DNA of 64,000 nucleotides from Lunularia cruciata (GCA_948567375.1 OX419761.1:32056501-32120500); one strand, 5' to 3'; shown: positions 34,301 to 45,371, counted from the first letter of the stretch. A program made the numbers and translations. Notes: generated by a model from the letters alone, not told the origin.

Positions 34301-35208
34301 GAAATAGTGAAGGATTTGGTAGTTGTAGATATACCCAAAGAAGGAGAAGTGATAGGAAGATCATCGGGTTTGAAAGCCAATGATGAGGTAGACATCGGAA
34401 CGGAGTAAAAATAGATTTTGAGATTTGAAGAGGTAGATATGAAGAGGTGGTTTGTCAGTTTGGATCTGCAGGTAGGAACAGATGTTAGGAAGTGGTACAG
34501 TGGGAAGAACTGTCATTTGCTTCACTATTTAAGAGTGGCATTTGCAATATTATGTTGTTCAATATTCATATTTCCAAAGATAGATAAAGTGAAGTGTTGT
34601 TTTTAGTGCTTGTCACTTGAGCTTGATTCCGAGTATCAATTTTGTGTCAGTGTTTGTGAGTGTTGGGAGAATTTTGAAGTGCAAGTCAATGTGCTTGTTG
34701 GATGTTGGATTCTGTAGCCTTCATCTTCATTCTATGTGTGTGATCTTGAGTGAAGTGCAATCGGAGCAATGCCTTGACAGATCTCAGAGGAATTGTAGTG
34801 TTGGTAGTATTTTGCATTTGTGAGTTGCAGCATGAAGTTGATGTGAAGCAATTTTGATTGAGGAAGTTGTGCCTTCACTAGAGGGTAGAACACAATTCTG
34901 AGATGAAGTTGTTTTCATAGTGAAGTGCCGTCTTTGGGAGAATCTGAATCATCACAATCAAGATTTGTTTGGACAGAATTTGCTATGTTGTGATTATGTG
35001 TGTGTGTGTATTAGTGACAAGTTGTCAAGATCATGAGCTTGTTACTCTCTTCTAGGTGTAGTTGCTACCTGAGAGACTAAAGACGCAACCAAGAAGAACT
35101 ACATGTTACTGTTTGACTTTGTATTTGACCAATTTTGAATTGTATCTCTGTGGGAATGAACTTTACTTACCCAATTACCGCAAAAGTGATATTTGTTGGG
35201 TTGTCACA
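31392..35208 (+). mobile_element. Solo LTR of family B, long form (3.8 kb)
   Basis: It runs from TGTGGTGCCCACATTTTTTG to GGGTTGTCACA and is flanked by perfect 5-bp GAAGC repeats (31387-31391 and 35209-35213). No gag or pol is present, so it is a solo LTR. It matches the 3' LTR of the B element at 49128-52244 plus 60068-60708 along its length, with comparable size. At 3817 bp it is unusually long and contains an ORF-like block (31790-34408). Confidence 0.92.
31790..34408 (+). pseudogene. LTR-borne ORF of family B (decayed, about 870 codons)
   Basis: It starts MSSRFHVPLSS and continues with LAWNWNFSFPRVMAEIVASN, GKRGNPARWTELDW and TYVNMQQAVFFHQMFAG. A block with WRTSSPPYYLAPFATLF and FYFGLNLLTMEERHHM follows, then a charged region. 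A Glu/Lys-rich heptad-like coiled coil comes next (about 33560-34160), ending with VGIQVSSYLLFDTLEK and GEVIGRSSGLKANDEVDIG. It is broken by several stops and frame changes. The B copy at 49553-52094 shows the same blocks in the same order. I do not recognise the protein family. Confidence 0.6.
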
Positions 35209-35319
35209 GAAGCTTCCCAAGAAGTTTCCTAGATGCTTCTAGAATATTCTAGGCTAATTTGGCTTATTCTTTACTTTTTTAGTCTTACTAACTACGTCGC
35301 TAAACTCCATATTGTTACA
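35209..35319 (-). promoter_or_regulatory. Outer part of D 5' LTR with a second heat-shock-element group
   Basis: GAAgcTTC at 35209-35216, GAAgtTTC at 35221-35228 and the perfect triple TTCtaGAAtaTTC at 35237-35249 lie in the first part of the D LTR (U3 side). The rest to 35319 is AT-rich LTR sequence ending (on +) ATTGTTACA. Confidence 0.65.
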
Positions 35320-35324
35320 CTTAT

Positions 35325-38300
35325 GTCTTCTAGGAGCACTCGCACCTCAAAACCATCAACAACAAAGACTCCAAGAAGGAAGTTGAGGATGGAGGACTTC
35401 TTGATCTCCAAGAAACAATGGAACTACAGTGTGTTGGAGGATGTTGATAGTCACAAGGTGAACATCATAGTGGGCCAATTGATTGCTTTGAACCCTACCT
35501 TGAGAAAGAAGCTTAGAGGTGGTTTGAGTTCTACAAGGAGTAAAAAGGCAAAAGCTTCAATATCAATGGGGGTGGTGGATGAAACCAGCACCATGGGAGG
35601 CTTTTGAATATGCCTCCAAGATTGATGTGAGAGTGAACGGTCACAACATCAAGGATGCATTGGTTGGTGGAGGATCAACAATGAATGCCATGTCAAAAAG
35701 GTTGATGAAGGATTTGGGTATGATACCTTCCAGACCTTCAACATTTGTGGTGAGCATGGTAAACAAGCAATAAGTTTGACCAGTAGGGATGATGGATAAG
35801 GTGGTAGTTTCAGTTATGGGAGTTCAAAATCTCATGACTTTCCAAGTCTTGAAGGATTCAAGTTATGATTTGCTTCTTGGGAGGCCATGGTTGAGAGCAA
35901 GATGCACAACTGATCAATGGCACAAAGGGTAATTGAGGATTGGGCTATCAAACCATAGAGTTATAGTTCTTGTCACTAACACCACCAACACTTCACATTC
36001 AGATACACCATCTTTTGATTATTGAGAATCAGATTTAGAAGAAGGAGATTCAAGTATGGCAACTGATCAAGGAGTAGCACACACAACTGATCGATGGCAC
36101 AAAGGGTATTTGAGGATTAGGCCATCAAACCATAGAGTCACACCACCAACACTTCATACACCAAATACACCATCTTCTGATCATTGGGAATCAGATTCTA
36201 AAGAAGGAGCTTCAAGTGTGGACACATGCATGGAAGAGGAGACTTCCACGGAGGAGGAAGAATCTGAATTTGATTTAGATGTGTATCCTTTGTGTGCTAT
36301 GGATTTTGCACCCAAGCCAAAGTTTTTGAAGGACCCATATTAATCACCATTAACACTTGAGGAGATAGAAAAGAGATTATCTACTCTCAAGTATGGTCCA
36401 AATGTTACCAAGGAGGAGAAGGTAAGATTTGAGGAGATTTTCCACAAGTTCATCCATGTGTTTACTTTTAGTTACAAGGATCTAAAGGAAGTCATCTTGG
36501 AGGAGCACAAGATAGAGGTGGAGTCACATGCAAGACCAATCCACCAAAAGCAACATCGCATTAGTCCACCAATAGCTTTGGTTGTGAAGGAGGAGATTGA
36601 TAAGCTCAAGGAGGTAAGATTTATCTTTGAGTGGAGATTTCAAAATGGGTATCTCTAATTGTGGTTGTGAAGAAAAAGAATGGCAAGCTTCAAGCATGTG
36701 TGGATTGCAAGAAGCTCAATATTGTTACCAAGAAAGACTACTACCTGTTGCCATTCATTGATGAGATCTTGGAGTAGATTGTAGGTCATGAGAGGTACAA
36801 TTTTGGAGATGGTTATAGTGGATATAACCAAATCAAGATTGCACCAAAGCATCAACAACTCACCACATTCATCATACCTTAGGGAACTTATGCTTTTAAA
36901 GTCATGACTTTTGGGCTTTGCAATACTCCAGCCACATTCCAATGGTTCATGAATAAGGTGTTTGAACTTTTCATTGGGAAATTTGTGAAAGACTTCATTG
37001 ATGCCTTTTGTGTCTATGGGAGCAAGGAGGAGCACTTTGAGCACCTAATCAAGGTCTTGCAATGCTTGGATGAAGCAAATGCATCACTCAACCCAAAGAA
37101 GTGCATTTTTCTATATGAAGAAGGTCTACTTTTAGGGCACATCATCTCCAAGGATGGAATAGCAGTTGATCTTGAGAAGGTGAGTAAAATCTTAGACCTT
37201 CATTCCCTTCAAGCTTGACAAAGTAACGCCAATTCTTGGCAATGGTTGGGTACTATAGGAGGTTCATCTTCTCATTTTCCAAAAAGGCTTGTGCATTGAC
37301 CATCTATATGAAGAAGGGTGTAGATTACATGGTGATTTTGGAAGACAAGGAGGCTCTCAAAGTTTTTGAGTAGCTCAAGCAATCCCTTGTTGTAGCTCCA
37401 ATTCTTGCTAAACCTGATTGGAGTGAGCCTTTCATCTTCTACACCATTGCTTCTAATATAGCTATAGGATGCACTCTTAATCAATTAGACCAAGATGGGC
37501 ATGATCATCCAATAGCTTATGCTTGTAGGCAGATGGTTTCAATAGAAAAGAACTACTCTATCACAAAGAGATAAGGGTTGGAAGTGATCTTTGGTCTCAA
37601 GAAGTTTAGAAACTACTTGATTAGAGGGAAAGCCACCATTGTCACAAATCACAAGACTTTGAAGTACCTCTTCAACAAGCCTAATGTAGAAGGAAGACTA
37701 GCAAGATGGGTGATACTCTTTTTTGAGTATGACTACACCATTGAAGATAGGCAAGGGAAGAAACATGCAAATGTTGTTTTGTTATCTAGGGCTTATGATC
37801 ATGATGGAGATGATCCAATGGATGATTCCTTCTCGGATGAGGAGCTCATGACCATCTTAGTCACTCAAGAGGTTTCAATGGAGTACAAGGAAATTGTGGA
37901 TTTTGTGACAAGAGGTAACTATTCAAAAGGGATGCATGCTAGGGAGAGGAAGGCCCTTGCAGCAAGATCTAGACCTTACACAATGGTGGAGGATATTCTT
38001 TTTCACCAAGGAGTAGATTGTCTACTTCAAAGAGCAGTGGGTAAGGAAGAGTCTATCTTACTCATAAAGGAGTTTCATGAAGGTTCAGTGTGTGGAGGAC
38101 ACTTTGCAGGAAAGGTGACTGCTTTCAAGATTCTAGATGTAGGTTACTATTGGAGAGGAACTTTCAAGGATTGTCTGGAGTATTGCAAAACTTGTCATGT
38201 TTGTAAAGCTTTTGCTAGAAATTCTACCTCCACTCCACCTCTTAGATCAATTCTATTGCTAGGACCTTTTGAGAAGTGGGGAATTGATTTGGTAAGTCCT

Positions 38301-39140
38301 CTCAATAGAACCCCAAGGAACAATAGGTACATTGTTGTAGTTACTAATTATCTTACCAAGTGGGTTGAGGCTAGACCATTGAGGGACAAGAATGAAGATG
38401 AAGTTGGGAGATTTCTTTATGAACGCATTACCACTAGGTTTGGGTGCCCTTTGGAGTTAGTTTCTGATAGAGGAGGAGAGTTTACAAGAAGCATTACTAT
38501 AGCCATGCTATGACATTTCTTTATCACACATAAAGTAAAAAAGTCCTATAAGCCAAATTCCAATGTCTTGGCAGAGAAAACCAATCAGACCTTGTGCATG
38601 ATGTTGGCCAAAGATGTAGAAATAGAGGGAGGTAAACATCATTAGAACAAGAGGATTCATTCAATTTTGTGGGAGTATAGGACACCCATGAAGACTTCCA
38701 TTGGATATTTTAATTGGTATATGGTATTGAGTCTACCTTACCTATTCATTTTGATCTTCCTACCTTCCAAAGCATTCATTGGAGATTAAAGAAAGCACAA
38801 GGAGGTGATGCAGAGAAGTCAAGGAATCAACTCATGGAATTGGAAGAGGCAAGAGCAATTACTATGGTTTGAGTGGAGGAAGCCCAAAGGAAAAAAAAGA
38901 AGGAGAGCTATGACAAGAGGTAAGACAAGAAGAAGGTGGAGCCTTTCAAAGAAGTTGATTGGATAATGTTGTTTGGTTCCATTTGATTCAAGAGAGTGCA
39001 AAAGAAGTTTTTGCTTAAGTACTTTGGACCTTTCAAAATGGAGAAGGTGTGGGGCCATTACACCTATAATCTCAAGGAATTGGGAGGGAGACACTTTGAT
39101 AGGATTAACCATGATAAGTTGAATATGTATCATAAAAGGT
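35325..39140 (+). pseudogene. Broken gag-pol of A3
   Basis: The gag tail is followed by a protease in which the catalytic Asp is lost (LVGGGSTMNAMSKRL against LVDGGSAVNAM in A4). A segment of about 150-175 bp after the protease is imperfectly duplicated (near 35895-36050 and 36060-36180). RT has stops near 36775 and 36881, with the FID motif altered to FIDAF at about 36995. RNase H lies around 37430-37760, and the integrase frame 37578-38513 ends in TGA at a CGA position of A4. Later stops are near 38642 and 38868. Confidence 0.88.
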
Positions 39141-39187
39141 AGAGAGTCACTTTGAGGACAAAGTGAAAACTAAGTCCGAGAGGTAAA

Positions 39188-39873
39188 TGTAACACCCATT
39201 TGTGCATGAGTGTGATATTGTGATATTTAGCTTGGTATAACAAGTACTTAAGAAATATTATTTATATAGAGATAAAAGATGGTTCTACATTAGTCATGAT
39301 TAGTGAAACTTAGTCATAGCTAAGATAGAGAGGACCATACTTTAGCGGAAATGGAAAAGATGAGCACCACTATTTTGGATTCTAATGTGTTGACTTGGTA
39401 TTATTCCTGGGGATTTAGCTTTGAAGAAAGAGTTTAGAACTCTTGGGCCTGTAAGCCTTTTTGGTTTGGATTCTTCTATAGTCCAAGGATAGCCCATGTG
39501 AAGGAATCCTTGACTTAGTGGTTGGGTCAAGATAAGACCATATTCTTAGGAGAATATTCCCATGAGTATGGATATTCCTTTAGTTTTTTTACTTTATTTA
39601 AATTTTAGCATAGTAACTTGAGTTACTCAAGTAATTAGTAACTTTGTTGCTATTTCACAAGTATATAAGCAAGGGGTGAGCATGTACTCACCATCCTTTC
39701 ATTTGCAACTATCTTTCTCTCATTGAGTTCTCTAGTGAGCAATGTCTTGAGTCTTGGCGTGTTAATCTTAGAGGAGTATGATGGAGTTAGGGTTCTTTGT
39801 CTTCTTAGTCCATGGTGCACTACCATAGTAGCCATCAGAGGTTCATTGTGAGTGAGAGACATCCCAACTCATG
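39188..39873 (+). repeat. 3' LTR of A3
   Basis: It starts TGTAACACCCATTTGTGC. The end is decayed (AACTCATG instead of GGCTCACA), so the last base is approximate. The TATA-like AGTATATAAGC is at about 39659-39669. Confidence 0.85.
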
Positions 39874-40587
39874 GAGCAGCATTTCAAGAAGGAGAAGATA
39901 GAGTTCAATTTCCAAAACCAAAGGTATCTGAAGACAAAAATCTATTGTATGCAATAAAAAAATTTGTATCTAATTATGAATGTTATTTTTGAAGCCATAA
40001 ATTCCCTAGATGATTAGAGATAAATCCTCTTAGCTTCAAGTCAACTAAACAAAATATCAAAACTATGGTGGCAATTCTAGGTAGAGCAAACTCAAGAGCA
40101 ATTTGTTGCTCTAATTTCAACATGAGAAGACTTCTAGAGTACAATCATTAGAGAATCCTAAGTTGTGAATGTTGCATAAGCTACACAAGATTGATTGGTG
40201 GAATTGGGGCAGATTAGTTCAATGAGAAGTTGGAAGGATGTTGATTTTGGACATACAAGAAGGTGAAGCCTTGGATTTGTTCGTGAGAGGCTTGAAATTG
40301 TGCATCAAATTAGATGTACTATGTACAAACCCAAGCATCTAAAAGAAGCCATGTCGATGGTTGAGGAGTTTGACTCCTTGGTTATTAAAAATTGGTCCCA
40401 ACCTAGACCTTCATAAAACCTACAAACACACCCAATATAAGTGGATAAGCCGGCACCAATAATGATTGATACCATCCAATAGAGATCCCTTGCTATGGCA
40501 AACCAAGTGCATTTTGACAAAGTGGTGGTTGCTTCTATTGTTGCTAAATTGTACATTGAATTATGGAATGCATTCTTTGAAATGTAC
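39874..40587 (+). pseudogene. Element C: gag relic
   Basis: The + strand retains FPKPKVSEDKNL-like and NYECYF sequence, then MLILDIQEGEALDLFVRGL and KEAMSMVEEFDSLVI. These correspond one to one to the gag blocks of D (ECERYFEA, ILDIQESEVLDRFVRGL, EEAMQLAECFDSLVA). Stops and frameshifts are frequent. The 5' part of C lies beyond A3, left of the window. The relic ends at GTAC, the target site of A5. Confidence 0.75.
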
Positions 40588-41284
40588 TATGAGCCTATAT
40601 TTTTCTCACTTATGATGAATCTCTTATGGCTATTAGGGTAGCACACCATAGACTTAGAAGGCAAAGAACCAACACTCCATCACACTCCTCTAAGTCTAGA
40701 ACTCCAAGACACATCCAAGACTCAAGTCATTGCTCATTAGAGAACTCAATGAGAGAGATAGTTGCAAATAAAAAGATGAGTACTCCCTCACCCCTATCTT
40801 TTATACTTGTGAAAAAATTACATACCAAAGTTACTAATTATTGGAGTAACTCAAGTTACTAAGCTAAAAGTCAAATAAAGTCAAAAGTTTAATAGAATAT
40901 CCAAGCACATGGGAATAATCCCATGTGCTTGGATGTTCTATTAGACCTACCAACTAAGTCAAGGATCCCTTCACATGGGCTATCCTTGGACTATAGAAAC
41001 ATATACACCAACAAAGCTTGTGGGCCCAAGAGTTCTCAACTCTTCCTTCAAAGCCAAATACTATGAATAATACCAAGTCAATACATTAGAAGATAAAATA
41101 ATGATGATCATTCTTTTTCCCTTCATCTAGAATAGGGTTATATTTATCTTAGCTAGGACTAACTCTAGCTAATCATGACTAATATAGAAGCTTGGCTAAA
41201 CTCCATATACATATTATTTTTGAACTACTTGCACTACCAAACTTAATATATCTATGGAGCATACATACACCAATATGTGTTACA
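40588..41284 (-). repeat. 3' LTR of A5
   Basis: It is the reverse complement of the A LTR, with GTGTTACA at its right end. It contains a near-perfect hairpin at 40891-40942. Confidence 0.88.
40891..40942. repeat. 52-bp near-perfect palindrome
   Basis: Arms of 24 bp (starting AATAGAATATCCAAGCAC) pair with one mismatch around the 4-base loop ATAA. Other A LTRs, including the 5' LTR of the same element, have only a weak form of this symmetry. Confidence 0.9.
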
Positions 41285-41745
41285 TTTCCCTTGAACTAAG
41301 ATTTCACTTTGTCCTTGAAGTGAAGGTCCCTTTACCTTTTAAGATATAAATTGTCATTGTTAATCCTATCAAGTGTCTTTCTCCCAAGTCCTTGGGATCA
41401 TGGGTATAATTGCCTCATACCTTCTCCACTATGAAAGGTCCAAAGCACTTAGGCAAGAACTTATTTTGCACCCTCTTGAATTGAATGGAACTATTATTCC
41501 CATGTGCTTTAAAGTCAAATAAAGTCAAAAGTCTAATAGTCTAATTGAATGGAACTATTATTCCCATGTGGGAACTACTCTTGCCTCCTCCAATTCTATG
41601 AGTTGCTTCACCTTCTTGTGCCTTTTTAATTTCCCATAAAATTATTTGGAAGGTAGGAAGGTCAAAGTGAATTTGTAAAGTAGACTCAATACCATATACC
41701 AAATGAAATGGAGAATATCCAAAGTTATATTTCCAAGAATACAAG
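41285..41745 (-). pseudogene. C-terminal end of A5 pol
   Basis: The - strand matches the end of the A4 polyprotein: FGYSPFHLVYGIESTLQIHF, FDLPTF and, further on, the tail after integrase. A 30-bp-scale direct repeat (TTGAATGGAACTATTATTCC at about 41483 and 41545) marks a local duplication. Everything upstream of this in pol is absent. Confidence 0.82.
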
Positions 41746-43185
41746 AATAAGTACCAATTTGTTAAATTTTAGCTCTAAAATACCTATAAGTACTTATGGT
41801 TCTTGTCAAATTTTTAAAATAATTACCAATAAAATAAGTATCATATAATTTTTAATAAAATTGAAAAGGTAAAAAATAAAAATGAAATAAATAAGAACAT
41901 AAGTTCATTGGTTCTGCCAAAAATAACACATGAGTTAAATTGGGAAATAAGTTCATTGGTTTAGAAGAGCGGCATTGGTATAGTACAAAGGAGTCCATTC
42001 TCTCCTCCTCATCCTCCTCCTTGAAGCATCATAGTAATCTGTGTAAATACATATTAATAACATTGTCACACGTAGAGATGTGCAAAGTAAATGGGAAAAT
42101 GTGTTGGGAGTGAGTTTTCAGTTTGTTTGCATGCATAAGTGTGGTTGTAGCAAAGAAGAACATGCAGAAAATTATTATCATTATCATATTGGGGTGACAA
42201 ACTAAGGTGCAAGTTGTAAAACAACAACAAAAGCAATAAGAAGTTAATTCCTTGAGTTTGATGGCCGACAGAGTAACATTATTTTCACAAGTTTTGGAAT
42301 AGTATCTATAAGTACGTGTTAAAGCAAGATGTAAATCCATTGTATTGGGGAGAAAGTATATAAAAGATTTGGGTATGTGTGCAAGCATTCAAAGGTAGAA
42401 GGCAAGGCACATATAAAAACTAATAAATAAAAAAGAAAGTTGTGAAGAAGTTTTATATGATGAAGTGTTGGGTTGTAAATGTTTAACTAATTATTCCTCA
42501 ATGTACAACACATTTAACAATCTACTCGTAAAGAAGTAAAAGGTCCACTTTTTTCATAATTGTCAAAATAAGAATCTCTCCATAATTTTTTGGCAAAAGG
42601 TAGCTAGTTGACTACTAATTTGCTCAATGATGTTTTTTTGTTGTACAATAGCAGAAAGTATATACGGGTCAATAGATTTCAATAGATCTTGTTTTGAGAA
42701 TGGTGGGTATTTGGTCTAAGTAACCTTTGACAAATGCATAAATAGGAATTGGGCTATATTGTGCTTGTTTAAGTATCTTACTTAACCTAACCCCATGATC
42801 TAATGAATATTGAGTTGCAGCGTCAAGGACATCTGATAAGGACAAAGACTTTAAATCAAATAATTTGACATTTTCTTGATAAGAAAATAGTAATTTTTTT
42901 CAATGGACTCTTCTCAATTATTCATTGTGCACACTCCCTTTCTGAACAACATATCTTTGACATAACAATCCAATTTATGTAGGAAGATATTGGCACAAAG
43001 CCCGGAGATTATAGAGCTCTCCGGAACACCTTTTATGTTTGCATTGCATTAGATCCGTAAGGCTATATACATCTATGTATCTTGCATTAAGTAGCTTTTG
43101 CATAAGATCTTGTAGTGCTTTAAAACATTGAGCTCCTTCCACAAGGTTAAACTAAGTAAAAGACAATAAATGGCTATAAAATAAA
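41746..43185. other. 1.44-kb foreign AT-rich segment within A5
   Basis: It lies between the family-A pol end and the family-A leader and matches neither. It is AT-rich, with a direct repeat AATAAGTTCATTGGTT (about 41900 and 41947) and stretches of A/T. The only recognisable content is the atp1-like relic at 42563-42845. The 119-codon frame on the - strand at 42029-42388 shows no known motif. Confidence 0.55.
42563..42845 (-). pseudogene. atp1-like fragment (ATP synthase F1 alpha, C-terminal region)
   Basis: The - strand reads [29 protein letters not shown], then [10 protein letters not shown]. After a frameshift it continues with [17 protein letters not shown] and SSQLATFCQK, ending at a TGA. 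These blocks match, in order, the C terminus of the mitochondrial ATP synthase alpha subunit as I remember it from bryophytes and lycophytes. The segment with the usual EEQI/EKQI is missing. It is a non-functional relic, probably of organellar origin or copied from a nuclear gene. Plastid atpA is a less likely alternative. Confidence 0.55.
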
Positions 43186-43189
43186 ACTG

Positions 43190-43807
43190 TCAGCCCTTTT
43201 CATTGAGCTATTTGGCTAGAGAACCTCTCTATTTATCACATATCTTTCCAAATTTGGTCTAAAACCACCCCTCTTACTTTAGAAATTTATAACTTCTTGC
43301 CCAAGAATGATCTCTCCCCAATTTTTGAGCAAAAAAGTAGAATATTTTGCACTAAATATTAAACTTTATATAAAATTCTAAAGAGCATGCAATTTGTGGG
43401 GGCAGTTTACCCTACCATCTTCCAAATTCTCTAGCTCAATGCTTATAATAGCCCTTATAATAATTTTGAGTGTCTCAATTAAAAGATAATCCAAGCTATC
43501 CTCTATGAAAATTTCAGATCTAACTCTCAAACTTGAGATTTTGCCCAAACACCATAATCTCCAAAATTTGTTATCCCCTCACAAAATCTCTCCAATTCCT
43601 CTCATGTGTACAATATGTATAATATCATCTCCAACCCATCATAATGAACTATATGGTAGAAAAATGGATCTAGGTTCTCTAACATAAGTTCAACCCTCTC
43701 CTTCACTAATGTTCTCTCCAAGTGAGTTCTCATAGCCTCCTTTTGTCAAAATATACAATGAACACAAACATTATCTTGCCTTCTAGAGAGGTCTCAACAA
43801 CAAAACC
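43190..43807 (-). other. Leader of A5 (family-A 5' untranslated region)
   Basis: The sequence matches the reverse complement of the first part of the A4 leader (52935-53600), including GAGATTTTGCCCAAA and TTTGGTCTAAAACCACCCC. It ends with the primer-site relic next to the 5' LTR. The zinc-knuckle ORF region is not retained. Confidence 0.75.
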
Positions 43808-43808
43808 A

Positions 43809-44506
43809 TGTGAGCCTCTATGAGTGAATATGCGTTGGCATATCTCTCACTCAAGATGAACCTTTGATGGCTATTAGGGTAGCACACCATAGACTAAGAA
43901 GGCAAAGAACCAACACTCCATCACACTCCTCTACGGCTAGAACTCAAAGATACCTCCAAGACTCAAACCATTGCTCACCATTGCTTTCATACTTGTAACC
44001 ATTGCAAACCATTGCTTTCATACTTGTAAAAACTTAACATATCAAAATAACTAATTATTGAAATGAATCAAGTTACTAGGCTAAAAGTCAAATAAAGTAA
44101 AAAGTCAAATAGAATATCCAAACATAAGGGAATAATCCCATGAGTAGGTGATCTTATTCTCATCTAACAACTAAGTCAAGGATCCCTTCACATGGGCTAT
44201 CCTTGGACTATAGAAAAATCCACACCTATAAGGCTTGTGAGCCCAAGAGTTCTTAACTCTTCTCTCAAAGAGCAATAACTAGGAATAATACCAAGTCAAT
44301 ACACTAGAAGACAAAATAGTGATGATTGCTCTTTTTCCCTTCCTCAAAAATAGAGTCACCTTTATTTTAGCTAGGAGTAATTCTAGCTCTAGCTAATCAT
44401 GACTAATGTAAAAGCTTAGTTAAACTCCATATATATAATATTTCTCAACTACTTGCAATGCCAAACTTAATATCCCTATAGACCATAATACACCAATGGT
44501 GTTATA
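43809..44506 (-). repeat. 5' LTR of A5
   Basis: It is the reverse-complement A LTR from TGTGAGCC to GTGTTATA and is strongly diverged from the other LTR of the same element. An additional CCATTGC-type local duplication is visible near 43972-44025. Confidence 0.85.
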
Positions 44507-44510
44507 GTAC

Positions 44511-44816
44511 AACTTTCACCAATTGCCCAAGTAAGTGTTCATGGAGCACAATGATCAAGGAAACAAAGAGTCCTAGTAGGAGATACAAAGCCACTTATTA
44601 GAAACCTTGTTAGTTCCAATGGGATTGAATACTGACCTTTGCAAGTTTGAGTAACTTGCAAGATATGATATCCGATCATGGTTGTAGGATTTTGGTTGAT
44701 TTTAAGAGTTTTAAATTTTATATTTCTATGCAATTAGCAAAGGATTTATAGATTAATATAAAGCCAATATTAGATAGTAAATTGATGCTGTTAGATGGTA
44801 AAAAGAGTTCCACATT
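44511..44816 (+). pseudogene. Element C: protease relic
   Basis: Across two frames the + strand reads LIRNLVSSNGIEY, then CRILVDF-like and SMQL-type sequence (by comparison with D: SSNGIEGSTYASL, GCRILVDFGNSKNYMSMQVSKEL). The E solo LTR interrupts it, and the continuation VHEICSN / YYSRSSL after 45372 matches D ECMRFVVAPLHYDIILGLPWL. Heavily decayed. Confidence 0.7.
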
Positions 44817-45371
44817 TGTCGTGCGTATATACATCGCCACACAACATACATTGCTGTCAACATCATACACTATAAAAGCACAACTCACACATAAGTCATA
44901 CATAGACTCTAAAGTGCCACAATAATCAGATTGCTTAACATTCTCAACTCAACTCAACTCAGATCAGTACTTGATCTGTCACTCTATAAACTGCCAACAA
45001 CTGGGCACTGATTACAGTCAAGCCACACCCACTCAAGCATAGAGAATCCAGGTGACGCTCGCCGGCCTCTGTCCACCATAGCTAGGAACTCGAAGGCTCA
45101 ACATCAGAGAAGTGAGCTCTCTGGAGCTCACTTCGAAACTATACCCCCTGGACTCGAGCTAGCCCTGAAACCCTAACGGTCCCGCTGACGGCACACTCGA
45201 CGGTGTAAACGGTGCAAAGTGATGGTGGGCCCGACCGTGAAGTCAGTACCCCGAACACAAAATCTAACCGTCGGAAAGTAGTCCCTGAGAAACTGCTAGA
45301 ATAACTCTAACTACCATCACTGGAACTCCAGTGTCCGAGCATCAAAATGCGGAACTACAAATGGCGTGACA
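44817..45371 (-). mobile_element. Solo LTR of family E (555 bp)
   Basis: It begins TGTCGTGCGTATATACATC and ends AAATGGCGTGACA, and is flanked by the 4-bp repeat CATT (44813-44816 and 45372-45375). It splits the C protease. It provides the reference ends of the E LTR used to interpret 6288-15832. The strand follows the F interior and is tentative. Confidence 0.85.

Larger units (their letters stand above)
31075..35319 (-). repeat. 5' LTR of D (about 423 bp, split by a B solo LTR)
   Basis: On the - strand the LTR begins TGTAACAATATGG at 35319 and ends GGTCTTTTACA at 31075, next to the primer site. The B solo LTR 31392-35208 interrupts it with target duplication GAAGC. A3 sequence resumes at 35320. 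The LTR contains many GAAnnTTC motifs (separate entry), and a TATA-like TAAATA lies near 31170-31182, about 95-105 bp before its end. Confidence 0.82.
35320..39873 (+). mobile_element. Family-A element copy A3 (5' part beyond D)
   Basis: A3 joins D at 35320 in the gag spacer (A4 equivalent near 55650) and continues to a 3' LTR. Its 5' half must lie on the other side of D, left of the window. It interrupts the gag of C, which resumes at 39874. Decay is stronger than in A1 or A2. Confidence 0.87.
40588..44506 (-). mobile_element. Family-A element copy A5 (internally replaced, 3.9 kb)
   Basis: Both LTRs are present (3' LTR 40588-41284, 5' LTR 43809-44506), flanked by the 4-bp repeat GTAC (40584-40587 and 44507-44510). 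The interior keeps only the end of pol (41285-41745) and the leader (about 43190-43807), with a primer-site relic GGTCTCAACAACAAAACCA at 43789-43807. Between them, about 1.44 kb (41746-43185) do not match family A and contain an atp1-like fragment. It is old, with LTR ends mutated (TATGAGCC, GTGTTATA). Confidence 0.87.

Noticed and set aside
42029-42388. 119-codon - strand frame in the foreign segment of A5
   Set aside because: It shows Cys/Phe-rich low-complexity sequence, no recognisable domain and no second copy. It is likely chance in AT-rich DNA.
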